Shown here: piece by piece, positions 56,917 through 64,000 of the stretch | Numbering within the stretch: the first letter of the stretch is position 1 | Layout of the letters: every line of letters starts with the position of its first letter | DNA from: PSRI01 sp041484195 | GTDB lineage: Bacteria > Bacteroidota > Bacteroidia > Chitinophagales > Chitinophagaceae | Reading direction: 5' to 3' | Length of the DNA: 64,000 nt | NCBI GenBank assembly: GCA_041484195.1 | Contig: JBGPHC010000009.1 | Location: forward strand, 1-64,000 | The notes under the pieces: model-generated | Told to the model about the DNA's origin: nothing | What the model saw: the letters and a program-made list of their open reading frames with translations, nothing else | Databases searched by the model: none | Program-made: the position numbers and the translations under genes

Positions 56917-57336
56917 ATGACTCTCTTTTCCCCTTTTTCAACCCATCCTGCCTCGACCATCCAAAAAAGCCATCGAACAGATATAAACACAGGCGATATT
57001 ATTTTTAGAAGACGGAAAGCCGACGATATTGTTTTTGAACACAAATCAGAACCGGTTGGCGAATTTGTTTTGGAACTCAACGATGAGATTGTTGCGACAG
57101 GTGGGTTTCTTCTGCATTACAATTTTCCTTTTGCCGATTTATTCATGGAGGTCAAAGAGGACAATCGCAGAAGAGGTTTGGGAAGTCTTCTGCTCCAGGA
57201 GCTTAAAAAGCAATGCTATCTTGCAGAAAGAGTTCCTGCGGCTCGTTTTGATATAAAGAATCGTGCTTCAAAGACGGCCCTGATCAAAGCGCATTTTAAA
57301 ATAGCCGGTTTTATGCTTTTGGGAAGAGTTAAATGA
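56917..57336 (+). CDS. GNAT acetyltransferase, possibly N-terminally truncated
   Basis: 139 residues from the ATG at 56,917; a TTG 12 codons earlier is possible. The acetyl-CoA loop is EDNRRRGLGSLLLQELKKQC, followed by FDIKNRASKTALIKAHFKIA. The usual first strand and helices of the GNAT fold are not recognisable before VGEFVLELNDEIVATGGF, so the protein may have lost its front or belong to a divergent branch. Confidence 0.6.
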   Translation: MTLFSPFSTHPASTIQKSHRTDINTGDIIFRRRKADDIVFEHKSEPVGEFVLELNDEIVATGGFLLHYNFPFADLFMEVKEDNRRRGLGSLLLQELKKQCYLAERVPAARFDIKNRASKTALIKAHFKIAGFMLLGRVK

Positions 57337-57486
57337 CAAATACAAAATCAGAAAAATTAAATGCGAAAAAACGAGCGGCAAGAGTGGTTTTGACCCAAAG
57401 TGAATGGCAGATGGAATCCTGCATATATCCAGCGCAAGGCATTACCGTTGCTAGCATAGTCTTGCAATATTCATTATATTTGGGAT

Positions 57487-57777
57487 ATGAAGGAGTTGGT
57501 TACCATAAAGCAAATTCTTACGCAAATAAAACAAGCGCTGATGGAAAAATATCACGTCAGTTCTATTGGCCTGTTTGGCTCAATAATCCGTGATGATTTC
57601 AATCCTGCCAGCGACATAGACATAATAGTGGATTTCAGCAGGCCTATCGGTATCGAATTCATAGACCTGGCAGATTACATTGAAAATAAACTCAAGAAAT
57701 CTATTGATCTGGTCTCCCGGAAAGGGGTGAAGCCAAAATATTATAGGGAAATAGAATCAGAAATCGTTTATGTCTAA
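57487..57777 (+). CDS. MNT nucleotidyltransferase antitoxin
   Basis: 96 residues with the minimal nucleotidyltransferase motif GLFGSIIRDDFNPASDIDII. In HEPN/MNT pairs this protein neutralises the HEPN toxin, in known cases by AMPylating it. The last codons overlap the HEPN start by 8 bases, showing translational coupling. Confidence 0.88.
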   Translation: MKELVTIKQILTQIKQALMEKYHVSSIGLFGSIIRDDFNPASDIDIIVDFSRPIGIEFIDLADYIENKLKKSIDLVSRKGVKPKYYREIESEIVYV

Positions 57778-58105
57778 GCGACAACCCCACTTACTTATTG
57801 AAGACATTATTGACAGCGGCGGCAAAATTCTCGAATATACAAGTGATCTATCTTTTGACCACTTTATCAAAGATTGCAAGACTATAGATGCAGTTATTCG
57901 CAATTTTGAAATTATAGGAGAAGCGACCAGCCGCCTCCCGGAAGATCTTAGAGACAAGTATCCAGATATTGACTGGCATAGAATCAGGCGATCCAGGAAT
58001 CGAATTGTGCACGACTATTTTGGGATAGATTATTCTATTGTTTGGGAAATTAAAGGTTCATTTCTTCCTACTCTCATTACTAAATTACGATCGTTGAATC
58101 TCTAG
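57770..58105 (+). CDS. HEPN (DUF86) toxin
   Basis: 111 residues with the RNase motif R-x4-H-x-Y in RRSRNRIVHDYFGID and the helical bundle of DUF86 (IRNFEIIGEATSRLPEDLRD). HEPN proteins of this type cleave RNA and are held in check by the MNT partner. Such modules support plasmid or island retention and phage defence. The motif is intact, so the toxin is likely active. Confidence 0.88.
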   Translation: MSKRQPHLLIEDIIDSGGKILEYTSDLSFDHFIKDCKTIDAVIRNFEIIGEATSRLPEDLRDKYPDIDWHRIRRSRNRIVHDYFGIDYSIVWEIKGSFLPTLITKLRSLNL

Positions 58106-58163
58106 AAAAGTACTCTTCCGCCGATGCAGATATGACAAAAATGACGCTTCTGAATCATTAGTA

Positions 58164-58283
58164 ATGGAAGTCTTGAAACCGCATAGACTCAAAATATTTC
58201 CAATAGAAGTACTTGACGGAACACCCGTGATAGACATTAAACCTTTAATTGAATCGGAAAATAAAAGTGGATGCGCTTTATAA
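58164..58283 (+). pseudogene. TrmO (TsaA) 3' remnant
   Basis: The frame reads MEVLKPHRLKIFPIEVLDGT, then PVIDIKPLIESENKSG and a stop. LDGTPV-DIKP is the closing signature of TrmO, the methylase that finishes t6A37 to m6t6A in tRNA-Thr. Only the last 39 codons remain, directly after the HEPN/MNT pair, so the module or its element probably replaced the front of trmO. Confidence 0.6.
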
Positions 58284-58519
58284 TCCACATATACCGTCTG
58301 TCATTATAGTTGCCTTTCTATTATTAAATTATTCCTTTACCATTTAATTTTGAATTCATGAAAATGTTCATCTGCCTGGCATTGATTCCTGAATTCGAAT
58401 GCGGCAACTGCCAGAATTCTGCATAACGACACTATGATCAAAAGTGGAACAATGACTCGTCATCTCAGTGTAAGATTCCGCAGAAGACCAAAATGTAAAC
58501 AGTTCGTTAAATAAACAAA

Positions 58520-59404
58520 ATGGTAAACCTCTTCTCCGCAATAAAGGACAGCAATCTATTTCGTAAAATGGAAGTAAGCGAACTTCTGTTTGTGGAATAT
58601 ACCTGTATGAAGGAAGAAAACAAATTCGGGATTTGGTCAAACAACAACTATTTTGCTTTCATAAGCTCCGGTAAGAAAATTTGGAGGTCAATATACCATT
58701 CCTATGAAGTGAATGAGGGCGATATAATCTTCGTGAAAAAAGGAGCAAATCTCACCCACCAATTTTTTGAAGATGAATTTTGTGCCATTTTCATCTTCAT
58801 TCCTGACGACTTCATTAAGGCATTTCTGAAGAGAAATACCGGGTTACTGGACGCTTCCCAAAAAGATCTATCCGGCCAGGATTCGGTCTTACGAATACAT
58901 GAGGATGAATTGTTGGAAAGTTATTATCGCTCCATACAATCCTTTTTATCATTATCCGAGAAGCCGAATGAACAACTTCTGAAACTTAAATTCGAAGAAT
59001 TACTCTTGAGTCTGTTCTCGAATAAGAAACATCAGGACCTAACCGACTATTTTATTTCTCTATGCCAAAATCAGGAATATCACTTGAGCAGGGTCATGGA
59101 AGAAAATTTTGCCTATAACCTTAAACTTGAGGATTATGCCCAGTTATGTCATATGAGCCTGTCTGGCTTCAAAAAATCTTTTAAGCAATATTATGATGCT
59201 ACGCCTGCGGTATGGATCAAACAAAGGAAATTAGACCTTGCCCGCCAACAGTTGCTCACATCTGATTCAAATATTAGTCAAATTTCCTTTGAAAGCGGAT
59301 TTGAAGACACTTCACATTTCATCAGGGTGTTTAGGCACAAGTACAATCTCACCCCCCTCCAATACCGGCAAAAGCATTCAAAATCGGCAAATACCGAAGT
59401 TTGA
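58520..59404 (+). CDS. AraC-family transcriptional regulator
   Basis: 294 residues. The C-terminal ~100 hold two helix-turn-helix motifs: YAQLCHMSLSGFKKSFKQYY and ISQISFESGFEDTSHFIRVF, ending with FRHKYNLTPLQYRQKH. The N-terminal cupin-like domain (EGDIIFVKKGANLTHQFFED) would bind an effector. It probably regulates the YdhR-like gene downstream, 95 bases away. Confidence 0.88.
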   Translation: MVNLFSAIKDSNLFRKMEVSELLFVEYTCMKEENKFGIWSNNNYFAFISSGKKIWRSIYHSYEVNEGDIIFVKKGANLTHQFFEDEFCAIFIFIPDDFIKAFLKRNTGLLDASQKDLSGQDSVLRIHEDELLESYYRSIQSFLSLSEKPNEQLLKLKFEELLLSLFSNKKHQDLTDYFISLCQNQEYHLSRVMEENFAYNLKLEDYAQLCHMSLSGFKKSFKQYYDATPAVWIKQRKLDLARQQLLTSDSNISQISFESGFEDTSHFIRVFRHKYNLTPLQYRQKHSKSANTEV

Positions 59405-59460
59405 ACCTCAGAGTCGATTTATTTGACTCCTAAGGCTACAATCATACTCCCCCTGGCATC

Positions 59461-59468
59461 TACATTTG
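59461..59468 (+). promoter_or_regulatory. -7 box (TACATTTG) for the YdhR-like gene
   Basis: TACATTTG fits TAnnTTTG and lies 31 bases before the ATG at 59,500. It shows that the gene has its own promoter, which an AraC-type activator upstream could control. Confidence 0.55.
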
Positions 59469-59499
59469 TTCACGTATTCATAAACTAAATAAATACAAA

Positions 59500-59814
59500 A
59501 TGAAAAATGTAGAAGCAGTTTTATCAGTAAAATTCAATTCAACTCACAATTTTGAGGAATTGATGGACATATGTGAAGAAGATATGGAAACCTTCAGAAA
59601 AGTGCCAGGACTTCTTCAAAAATATTACATAGCAGAAGAATTTACAGGAGCCATTTCCGGCATTTATATCTTTGACTCCAAAAATGCCAGAGCATTATTT
59701 TGGTCTTCCGAACTGGCAAAGAATATCCCAACCAGGTATGGTATAATTCCCGACACACTCCGTGTGGAACAATACGATATGGCGTTGGTATTAAATGATG
59801 TTTTGTTGGCCTAA
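59500..59814 (+). CDS. YdhR-like monooxygenase-fold protein
   Basis: 104 residues: EAVLSVKFNSTHNFEELMDI, VPGLLQKYYIAEEFTGAISG, IYIFDSKNARALFW. This is the pattern of the dimeric alpha-beta barrel YdhR family (putative monooxygenases). Cytosolic; substrate unknown. Probably under the adjacent AraC regulator. Confidence 0.75.
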   Translation: MKNVEAVLSVKFNSTHNFEELMDICEEDMETFRKVPGLLQKYYIAEEFTGAISGIYIFDSKNARALFWSSELAKNIPTRYGIIPDTLRVEQYDMALVLNDVLLA

Positions 59815-60023
59815 GCAAGAGGAGATTATCTCCACGGCCCATAGTGTCCACCGAAGGCAATTTTTCCTACTTGCAGCAATTTCAATATCATAAAAAGCGG
59901 ACTGAATATAATACTTTCAGGAGCCGACTGGATATAGATAATCTTTATCCATATTCAGAGACGATAATATTATCATTACTTTAAGAATAACAAAAGAATT
60001 AAAACACCATAATAAATCAAATC

Positions 60024-60500
60024 ATGAAACTTATACAAAATGCTTTACTACTGGTAACGATACTGATCGCGCTAAACTGCTCCAAATCCTTTGGACAAAA
60101 TGCTCAACCTAAGAGACAACATTCAGGTATATCAAAAGAAACTTCTCAGAGTGGTGCCTCCAGAAATCTCATAATGCATCATTTGAGCTCTTTTCAGGAC
60201 AACGACTTAAAAACTCTCATGACAGACTACACGAATGAATCAGTTTTGGTAACCCAGACTGCAACCTATACAGGTCTTAAAGAGATAGAGGGCTTTTTTG
60301 CCGGCCTGATTCCTTTGTTTCCTAAGTCCATGTCAAAATTCGAATTAGACAAACTGATAGTCAATGATGAGTTGGTCTACATTGTTTGGCATGCAAAGAC
60401 ACCAAGCCTGGACGTACCCCTTGGTTCAGATACTTTTATCATGAAAGATGGCAAAATCTACCACCAGACTTTTGTGGGTCAAATGAATTCCATCAAATAG
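60024..60500 (+). CDS. Secreted SnoaL/NTF2-like protein
   Basis: 158 residues with a signal peptide (MKLIQNALLLVTILIALNCS, then KSFGQ cleavage). The mature protein is a single NTF2-like cone (LMTDYTNESVLVTQTATYTG, GLKEIEGFFAGLIPLF, DTFIMKDGKIYHQTF). Such proteins bind or isomerise small molecules; no catalytic pair is evident. Confidence 0.75.
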   Translation: MKLIQNALLLVTILIALNCSKSFGQNAQPKRQHSGISKETSQSGASRNLIMHHLSSFQDNDLKTLMTDYTNESVLVTQTATYTGLKEIEGFFAGLIPLFPKSMSKFELDKLIVNDELVYIVWHAKTPSLDVPLGSDTFIMKDGKIYHQTFVGQMNSIK

Positions 60501-60883
60501 TAGCATCTTAAAGAATCGAAACGGGCAGGAATTGTATTCTATGAAAACTCTTGAGCATTATCGCCTTCATGCGGGTGAAACAGGAGTAAAATTCACACAA
60601 TCGAACAAACATTAGGCTTCTATTGATGAATTTATCCTGAAGATATACCTGTTAATTTTTGTTCGTTGCGGATGGAATGCCTCCATCCGCAACCGGGCTT
60701 ATCGCGCATCAAGATTCATATTCTGTTCCTTCCGGACCAAATGCTTCGCTTCATTCAGTTAGATTAAATCAACTTCAGGAATTCTATTTATCTTCGGCTG
60801 TCGCTCCGGAAAACATGAAATATTCTGCCTCCTCAATGGCCAGGCGAGAGCAGTAATTCTGATCAGAGGCCCGAAAGATAAGA
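60501..60883. other. Intergenic stretch with palindromic element
   Basis: 383 bases without a convincing gene. The main feature is the perfect hairpin at 60,665-60,693. An open frame at 60,659-60,856 reads through the hairpin and is not protein-like. Confidence 0.4.
60665..60693. repeat. Perfect 12-bp hairpin
   Basis: GTTGCGGATGGA (60,665-60,676), loop ATGCC, TCCATCCGCAAC (60,682-60,693). No T-run follows. GC-rich, loop of five, like REP-type or IS200/IS605-end hairpins; no transposase is nearby. Confidence 0.6.
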
Positions 60884-61312
60884 ATGACAATGAAAGGATT
60901 CAAAGTTATAACCCAAGACCAGCACGTAATCAGGTTTGAGTACTATTTAATTGAAGCACCGGTGACAACTGCATCTTTTCATACGATTTTACCATTCACA
61001 AGAGCATTTTATCATGCCAGAATATCCGGACAGGAAATCTGGATTGACAATGTCCCACAACTTGACATCATCCAGGAGAATGCTTCTGTTTTTACGGAGC
61101 CAGGCGAAGTAGTATTCGGACCTAGTAATCCCGCCAGAACAAGGACCGCAAATTGCTTTGGCATTTATTATGGTGAAGGAAAGGGTCTGGATGCCGCGAA
61201 TATTTTTGCAAGAGTTGTAGCGCAAGACCTGAACAAGCTCAAGGAATTGGGAGAAAATATTTGGAAAAACGGCACAGAGGAATTGACCATTTCTAAACTT
61301 GACAATGATTGA
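60884..61312 (+). CDS. DUF3830-like cyclophilin-fold protein
   Basis: 142 residues. The start strand IRFEYYLIEAPVTTASFHTI, then LPFTRAFYHARISGQEIWID and FGIYYGEGKG, match the cyclophilin-like fold of the DUF3830 family, which has no proven activity. Cytosolic. Confidence 0.65.
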   Translation: MTMKGFKVITQDQHVIRFEYYLIEAPVTTASFHTILPFTRAFYHARISGQEIWIDNVPQLDIIQENASVFTEPGEVVFGPSNPARTRTANCFGIYYGEGKGLDAANIFARVVAQDLNKLKELGENIWKNGTEELTISKLDND

Positions 61313-61531
61313 ATAAATCCAATAACCTGGCAGTTTAGAATTCGGAATTGACAAATAACTGCAAGTGAAAATGCCTTTTGCAAATTGGGAAGCGTATAAT
61401 TGACCCTAAAGCCAATGTAGCAGAATGCCCCTTTTGAAAATGCAGGAACCTCGGTAGAAACCCTAATAAGATACTGCTCCTATCAAATTCACAGACTTTT
61501 GTAACAGGACCCAATTTCATTTGTCCAAATT

Positions 61532-61553
61532 ATGGTAACAATGGAGTTACCAT
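61532..61553. promoter_or_regulatory. Palindromic operator upstream of the SDR gene
   Basis: ATGGTAAC (61,532-61,539), 6-base spacer AATGGA, GTTACCAT (61,546-61,553): a perfect 8-bp inverted repeat ending 15 bases before the ATG at 61,569. The GTAAC...GTTAC form suits dimeric winged-helix repressors such as HxlR or MarR types. No such regulator is in the window. Confidence 0.6.
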
Positions 61554-61568
61554 TAAATTCTTACTAAA

Positions 61569-62318
61569 ATGGACAGATTAAAAGACAAAGTTGCCATAAT
61601 AACAGGCGGTAGTAGCGGAATTGGCCTGGCAACAGCTAAAGAATTTATCGCCAATGGCGCGAAAGTTGTAATTTTTGGGAGGAACAGAAAAGCGCTCGAT
61701 GAGGCTGTAAACAAACTTGGTTCAAATGGCCATGCAGTTCAGGGAGATATTTGCAAACTGACAGATTTAGAAAAATTATTCGTGGAAACTAAATCAACAT
61801 TTGGCGCGGTTGACATCCTCTTTGTAAATGCCGCACAAGCCAAATTAGCCCCAATTGTCGATACCACGGAATCATTTTTTGACGAAATGATTAATGTAAA
61901 CCTGAAAGGCGCATATTTCACACTTCAAAAAGCAATTCCATTTCTAAACAACAACGCATCGGTAATTATTACAACCTCCTGGCTAAATAGCATTGGCTTT
62001 GCAGGTAGTAGTTTGTTGAGCGCAAGCAAAGCAGCACTCCGATCGCTGGTGAGAGTTGCATCCGCTGAATTAGTTGAGAAAGGAATTAGAGTTAATGCGG
62101 TAAGTCCGGGTGCAATTGGAACGCCACTTTGGGGTAAAATTGGCTTGCCGGAAGAATTGCTAAAATCAGCAGGAGAAGCAATTACCAGTCAAATACCACT
62201 TAAGCGTTGGGGACAGCCGGAAGAAATTGCAAAGACTGTGCTATTCCTTGCGTCAGATGATTCATCATACATTTTGGGAAATGAATTGACAGTAGATGGC
62301 GGGTTAAGGCAAATTTAA
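61569..62318 (+). CDS. SDR-family oxidoreductase
   Basis: 249 residues: cofactor motif IITGGSSGIGLATAKEF (TGxxxGIG), FVNAAQAKLAPI (NAA variant of NNAG), the catalytic Ser in IITTSWLNSIG, a Lys in SASKAALRSLVR, and VSPGAIGTPLWGKIG. At the usual YxxxK site it reads S-x-x-S-K (LLSASKAAL), so the catalytic Tyr appears replaced by Ser, which is notable. Predicted NADP-dependent reductase of 3-oxoacyl type or a quinone-responsive SDR. The operator upstream implies inducible expression. Confidence 0.85.
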   Translation: MDRLKDKVAIITGGSSGIGLATAKEFIANGAKVVIFGRNRKALDEAVNKLGSNGHAVQGDICKLTDLEKLFVETKSTFGAVDILFVNAAQAKLAPIVDTTESFFDEMINVNLKGAYFTLQKAIPFLNNNASVIITTSWLNSIGFAGSSLLSASKAALRSLVRVASAELVEKGIRVNAVSPGAIGTPLWGKIGLPEELLKSAGEAITSQIPLKRWGQPEEIAKTVLFLASDDSSYILGNELTVDGGLRQI

Positions 62319-62322
62319 TTTA

Positions 62323-62360
62323 TACATTTGCTTACTGCGAACAATACTGTTTGCAGTAAG
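62323..62360 (+). promoter_or_regulatory. -7 box and palindrome before the ECF sigma gene
   Basis: TACATTTG (62,323-62,330) fits TAnnTTTG. Directly after it, CTTACTGC-G-AACA, ATAC, TGTT-T-GCAGTAAG (62,331-62,360) is a 30-base palindrome with one mismatch, covering the expected transcription start. It could be an operator or a leader hairpin for the sigma gene starting at 62,376. Confidence 0.6.
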
Positions 62361-62375
62361 TTTAACAGTGAACAA

Positions 62376-63248
62376 ATGGACAATCCCTTTCAAATAAATT
62401 ATCCGGATCAAATTGATATTGACCTGGTAAAAATGGCTATTGGCGGAGACAAGAAAGCTTTACAACATCTCATTCTCAGGCATCAGGTATTTATTTATAA
62501 TCTTGCTTTAAAAATGACTAAGAGTGTTGAAGATGCCGAAGATTTGACACAGGAAGTATTCATGAAAGTCATTACGGCCTTAACGAAGTTTGAAGGAAAA
62601 AGTCAATTCAGAACCTGGCTTTATAGAATTACGGTAAATCACTTTCTAAACACAAAAAAAAGAAAATCTGAATTAATAATTACAGATTTTGATAATTACT
62701 TCAATTCCATAGACAAAATCCCGGACTACGAATTGAGCAATCAGGAACAACTCGAATTGACCGAGTCAATAGAAGAAATAAGAATTAGTTGTACGGCGGG
62801 GATGTTGCTTTGTTTAGACAGAGAACAGAGAATGATTTATATTCTTGGAGAAATGTTTGACATTGATCATAATTTGGGCGCCGAGATCCTGGGAATTACA
62901 CCAGGAAATTTTCGTATTCGATTAATGAGAGTGAGACAGGACCTTTACAATTGGATGAATGCAAGATGTGGATTAGTAAATAAAGGAAATCCGTGCAGAT
63001 GTGCAAAAAAGACGAGAGCTTATATTGAAGCAGGTTATGTTGACCCAAACAATTTGAAGTTTAACAGCAGGCACAAGAAAAAAATCTATGAATTATCCCT
63101 GGCAAAAGCTGCTGCCATATCATCCACAGTTGAAGACCTGCATAAGGCGATATTCCAGGATCACCCATTACAAGAACCGTTGGCAACAGGCAAAATAGTT
63201 GACGAAATTCTCAACAATAATCTGATTAAATTGATCCTGAATGCATAA
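62376..63248 (+). CDS. ECF-type RNA polymerase sigma factor
   Basis: 290 residues from the ATG at 62,376; the promoter overlaps the earlier in-frame start at 62,328, which is therefore unlikely. Region 2 is LILRHQVFIYNLALKMTKSV, EDAEDLTQEVFMKVI and FRTWLYRITVNHFLN; region 4 is EMFDIDHNLGAEILGITPGN. An extra ~90-residue C-terminal part begins with CGLVNKGNPCRCAKKTRAYI, a Cys-rich motif found in one Bacteroidota ECF group. No anti-sigma gene is adjacent. Confidence 0.88.
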   Translation: MDNPFQINYPDQIDIDLVKMAIGGDKKALQHLILRHQVFIYNLALKMTKSVEDAEDLTQEVFMKVITALTKFEGKSQFRTWLYRITVNHFLNTKKRKSELIITDFDNYFNSIDKIPDYELSNQEQLELTESIEEIRISCTAGMLLCLDREQRMIYILGEMFDIDHNLGAEILGITPGNFRIRLMRVRQDLYNWMNARCGLVNKGNPCRCAKKTRAYIEAGYVDPNNLKFNSRHKKKIYELSLAKAAAISSTVEDLHKAIFQDHPLQEPLATGKIVDEILNNNLIKLILNA

Positions 63249-63510
63249 ACTCCGACAGGAAGAATCGGTCCACTTTCAAAAAATGAATATGACTGGTGAA
63301 TACGAATGATAACAGAAAACTTTCACCGCCAGCGCCAAATTGCGATGGCATTTCCCATTCAATTTAAGTTGTTACCTTCATTATTATTGGTAATTCAAAT
63401 CGGTTGGTACCCTTTCAATAGCAAGTTCCAAAGCAAAAGATTCACGCATTGGGAATGGGCATATCTGCAATCGCTCAATCCCGATGGCATTTTATAGAGA
63501 ACTAACCAGT

Positions 63511-64000
63511 ATGAAGATACTTTGGAAATATTTGAAGCCGCAGCGTTGGCTCATAGCCCTCTCTCTTGCTTTGGCGGGCCTCAGTCAGCTATTGAGCCTG
63601 GTGGATCCCTTGATTTTTGGAAAAATCATTGATGAATATGCAACGCACCCAGGTAATCGCCCCGAAAATGAATTGGTGAAAGGAGTGCTTTGGTGGCTGG
63701 GCGTGGCCATTGCCATTGCTTTACTGGCCAGGATAGCCAAATCATTCCAGGATTATTTCACGCGGCTGGCTGTTCAGAAGTTCGGGATGCAAATATTCAA
63801 CGATGGATTGAAGCAAACGCTTCGTTTGTCATTCCAGGAATTTGAAGAGCAACGTAGCGGAGAAACCCTGTCGGTCTTGCAAAAAGTGAGGACCGATACA
63901 CAGCAATTCATAAATTCTTTTATCACTATCCTATTCTCATCTGTAGTGGGGATGGGCTTCCTGATCTGGTATTCGGTGACAAAAAACTGGATGCTCATCC
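63511..64000 (+). CDS. ABC exporter (MsbA-like) membrane domain, cut by window end
   Basis: The ATG at 63,511 begins MKILWKYLKPQRWLIALSLA, followed by a second hydrophobic span (GVLWWLGVAIAIALLARIAK), an intracellular loop (FGMQIFNDGLKQTLRLSFQE, FEEQRSGETLSVLQKVRTD) and a third span beginning at FITILFSSVVGMGF. This is the start of a type IV (MsbA-type) ABC exporter; the ATPase domain lies beyond the window. Substrate unknown. Confidence 0.85.
   Translation, partial: MKILWKYLKPQRWLIALSLALAGLSQLLSLVDPLIFGKIIDEYATHPGNRPENELVKGVLWWLGVAIAIALLARIAKSFQDYFTRLAVQKFGMQIFNDGLKQTLRLSFQEFEEQRSGETLSVLQKVRTDTQQFINSFITILFSSVVGMGFLIWYSVTKNWMLI

Noticed and set aside
57333..57593. 86-codon frame whose ATG overlaps the GNAT stop (ATGA)
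   Set aside because: The overlap hints at coupling, but the frame runs over 100 bases into the MNT gene and its second half is not protein-like.
60659..60856. 65-codon frame
   Set aside because: It reads through the perfect hairpin at 60,665-60,693 and has a non-protein-like composition.
1..64000. CRISPR array
   Set aside because: No regularly spaced short direct repeats and no cas genes were seen.

Overview
This 64 kb window looks like chromosomal DNA of a member of the Bacteroidota, most likely of the Chitinophagaceae type. The case rests on repeated TAnnTTTG -7 promoter boxes just upstream of genes, many Bacteroidota-style lipoproteins, a methionine synthase split into two genes, the small basic ribosomal protein bTHX next to an HU gene, a DUF4286 gene, an UnbV/FG-GAP lipoprotein, and a ribosomal block in the order rplM-rpsI-rpsB-tsf. 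No rRNA, CRISPR array or intact prophage is visible.

Region 1 (1-17,574) is an integrated accessory island ending at a tRNA-Arg(CCT) gene on the minus strand. Copies of the 3' part of that tRNA recur at the window start, at 45-103 and at 12,827-12,885, so at least two elements appear stacked against the tRNA. The last two copies sit in a 119-bp near-identical repeat that also carries a palindromic insert and leads into the last ~25 codons of a serine recombinase. Cargo is mainly defence-like: an AbiV-type protein, an ATPase_2/DUF234 ATPase in tandem with a very large nuclease-NTPase (Avs-like layout, now in three frames), and a complete IetAS-type AAA ATPase plus subtilisin protease pair. Mobility genes are wrecks: two TraG/MobC coupling-protein remnants and four serine-recombinase 3' ends. 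A quinone oxidoreductase and a secreted HELGH metallopeptidase are also present.

Region 2 (17.6-52.5 kb) is mostly conserved chromosome: a UvrD/nuclease fusion, recR, split metH, xth, HU, bTHX, pdxH, pyrH, tsf, rpsB, rpsI, rplM, an UnbV/FG-GAP lipoprotein, a NUDIX-type regulator, an amidohydrolase, ligA, a NUMOD4/HNH protein, a DUF2461 protein and a GH16 glucanase. Several terminators and promoters can be placed. Two intergenic spots (18,236-18,312 and 25,451-25,553) have strong unexplained secondary structure.

Region 3 (52.5-64 kb) is a loose run of small accessory genes: VOC proteins, lipoproteins, a GNAT, a HEPN/MNT toxin-antitoxin pair followed by a trmO fragment, an AraC regulator, a YdhR-like protein, a SnoaL-like protein, a DUF3830-like protein, an SDR oxidoreductase behind a palindromic operator, an ECF sigma factor, and the start of an ABC exporter cut by the window end.

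Functions are inferred from motifs read by eye; no database search was possible.
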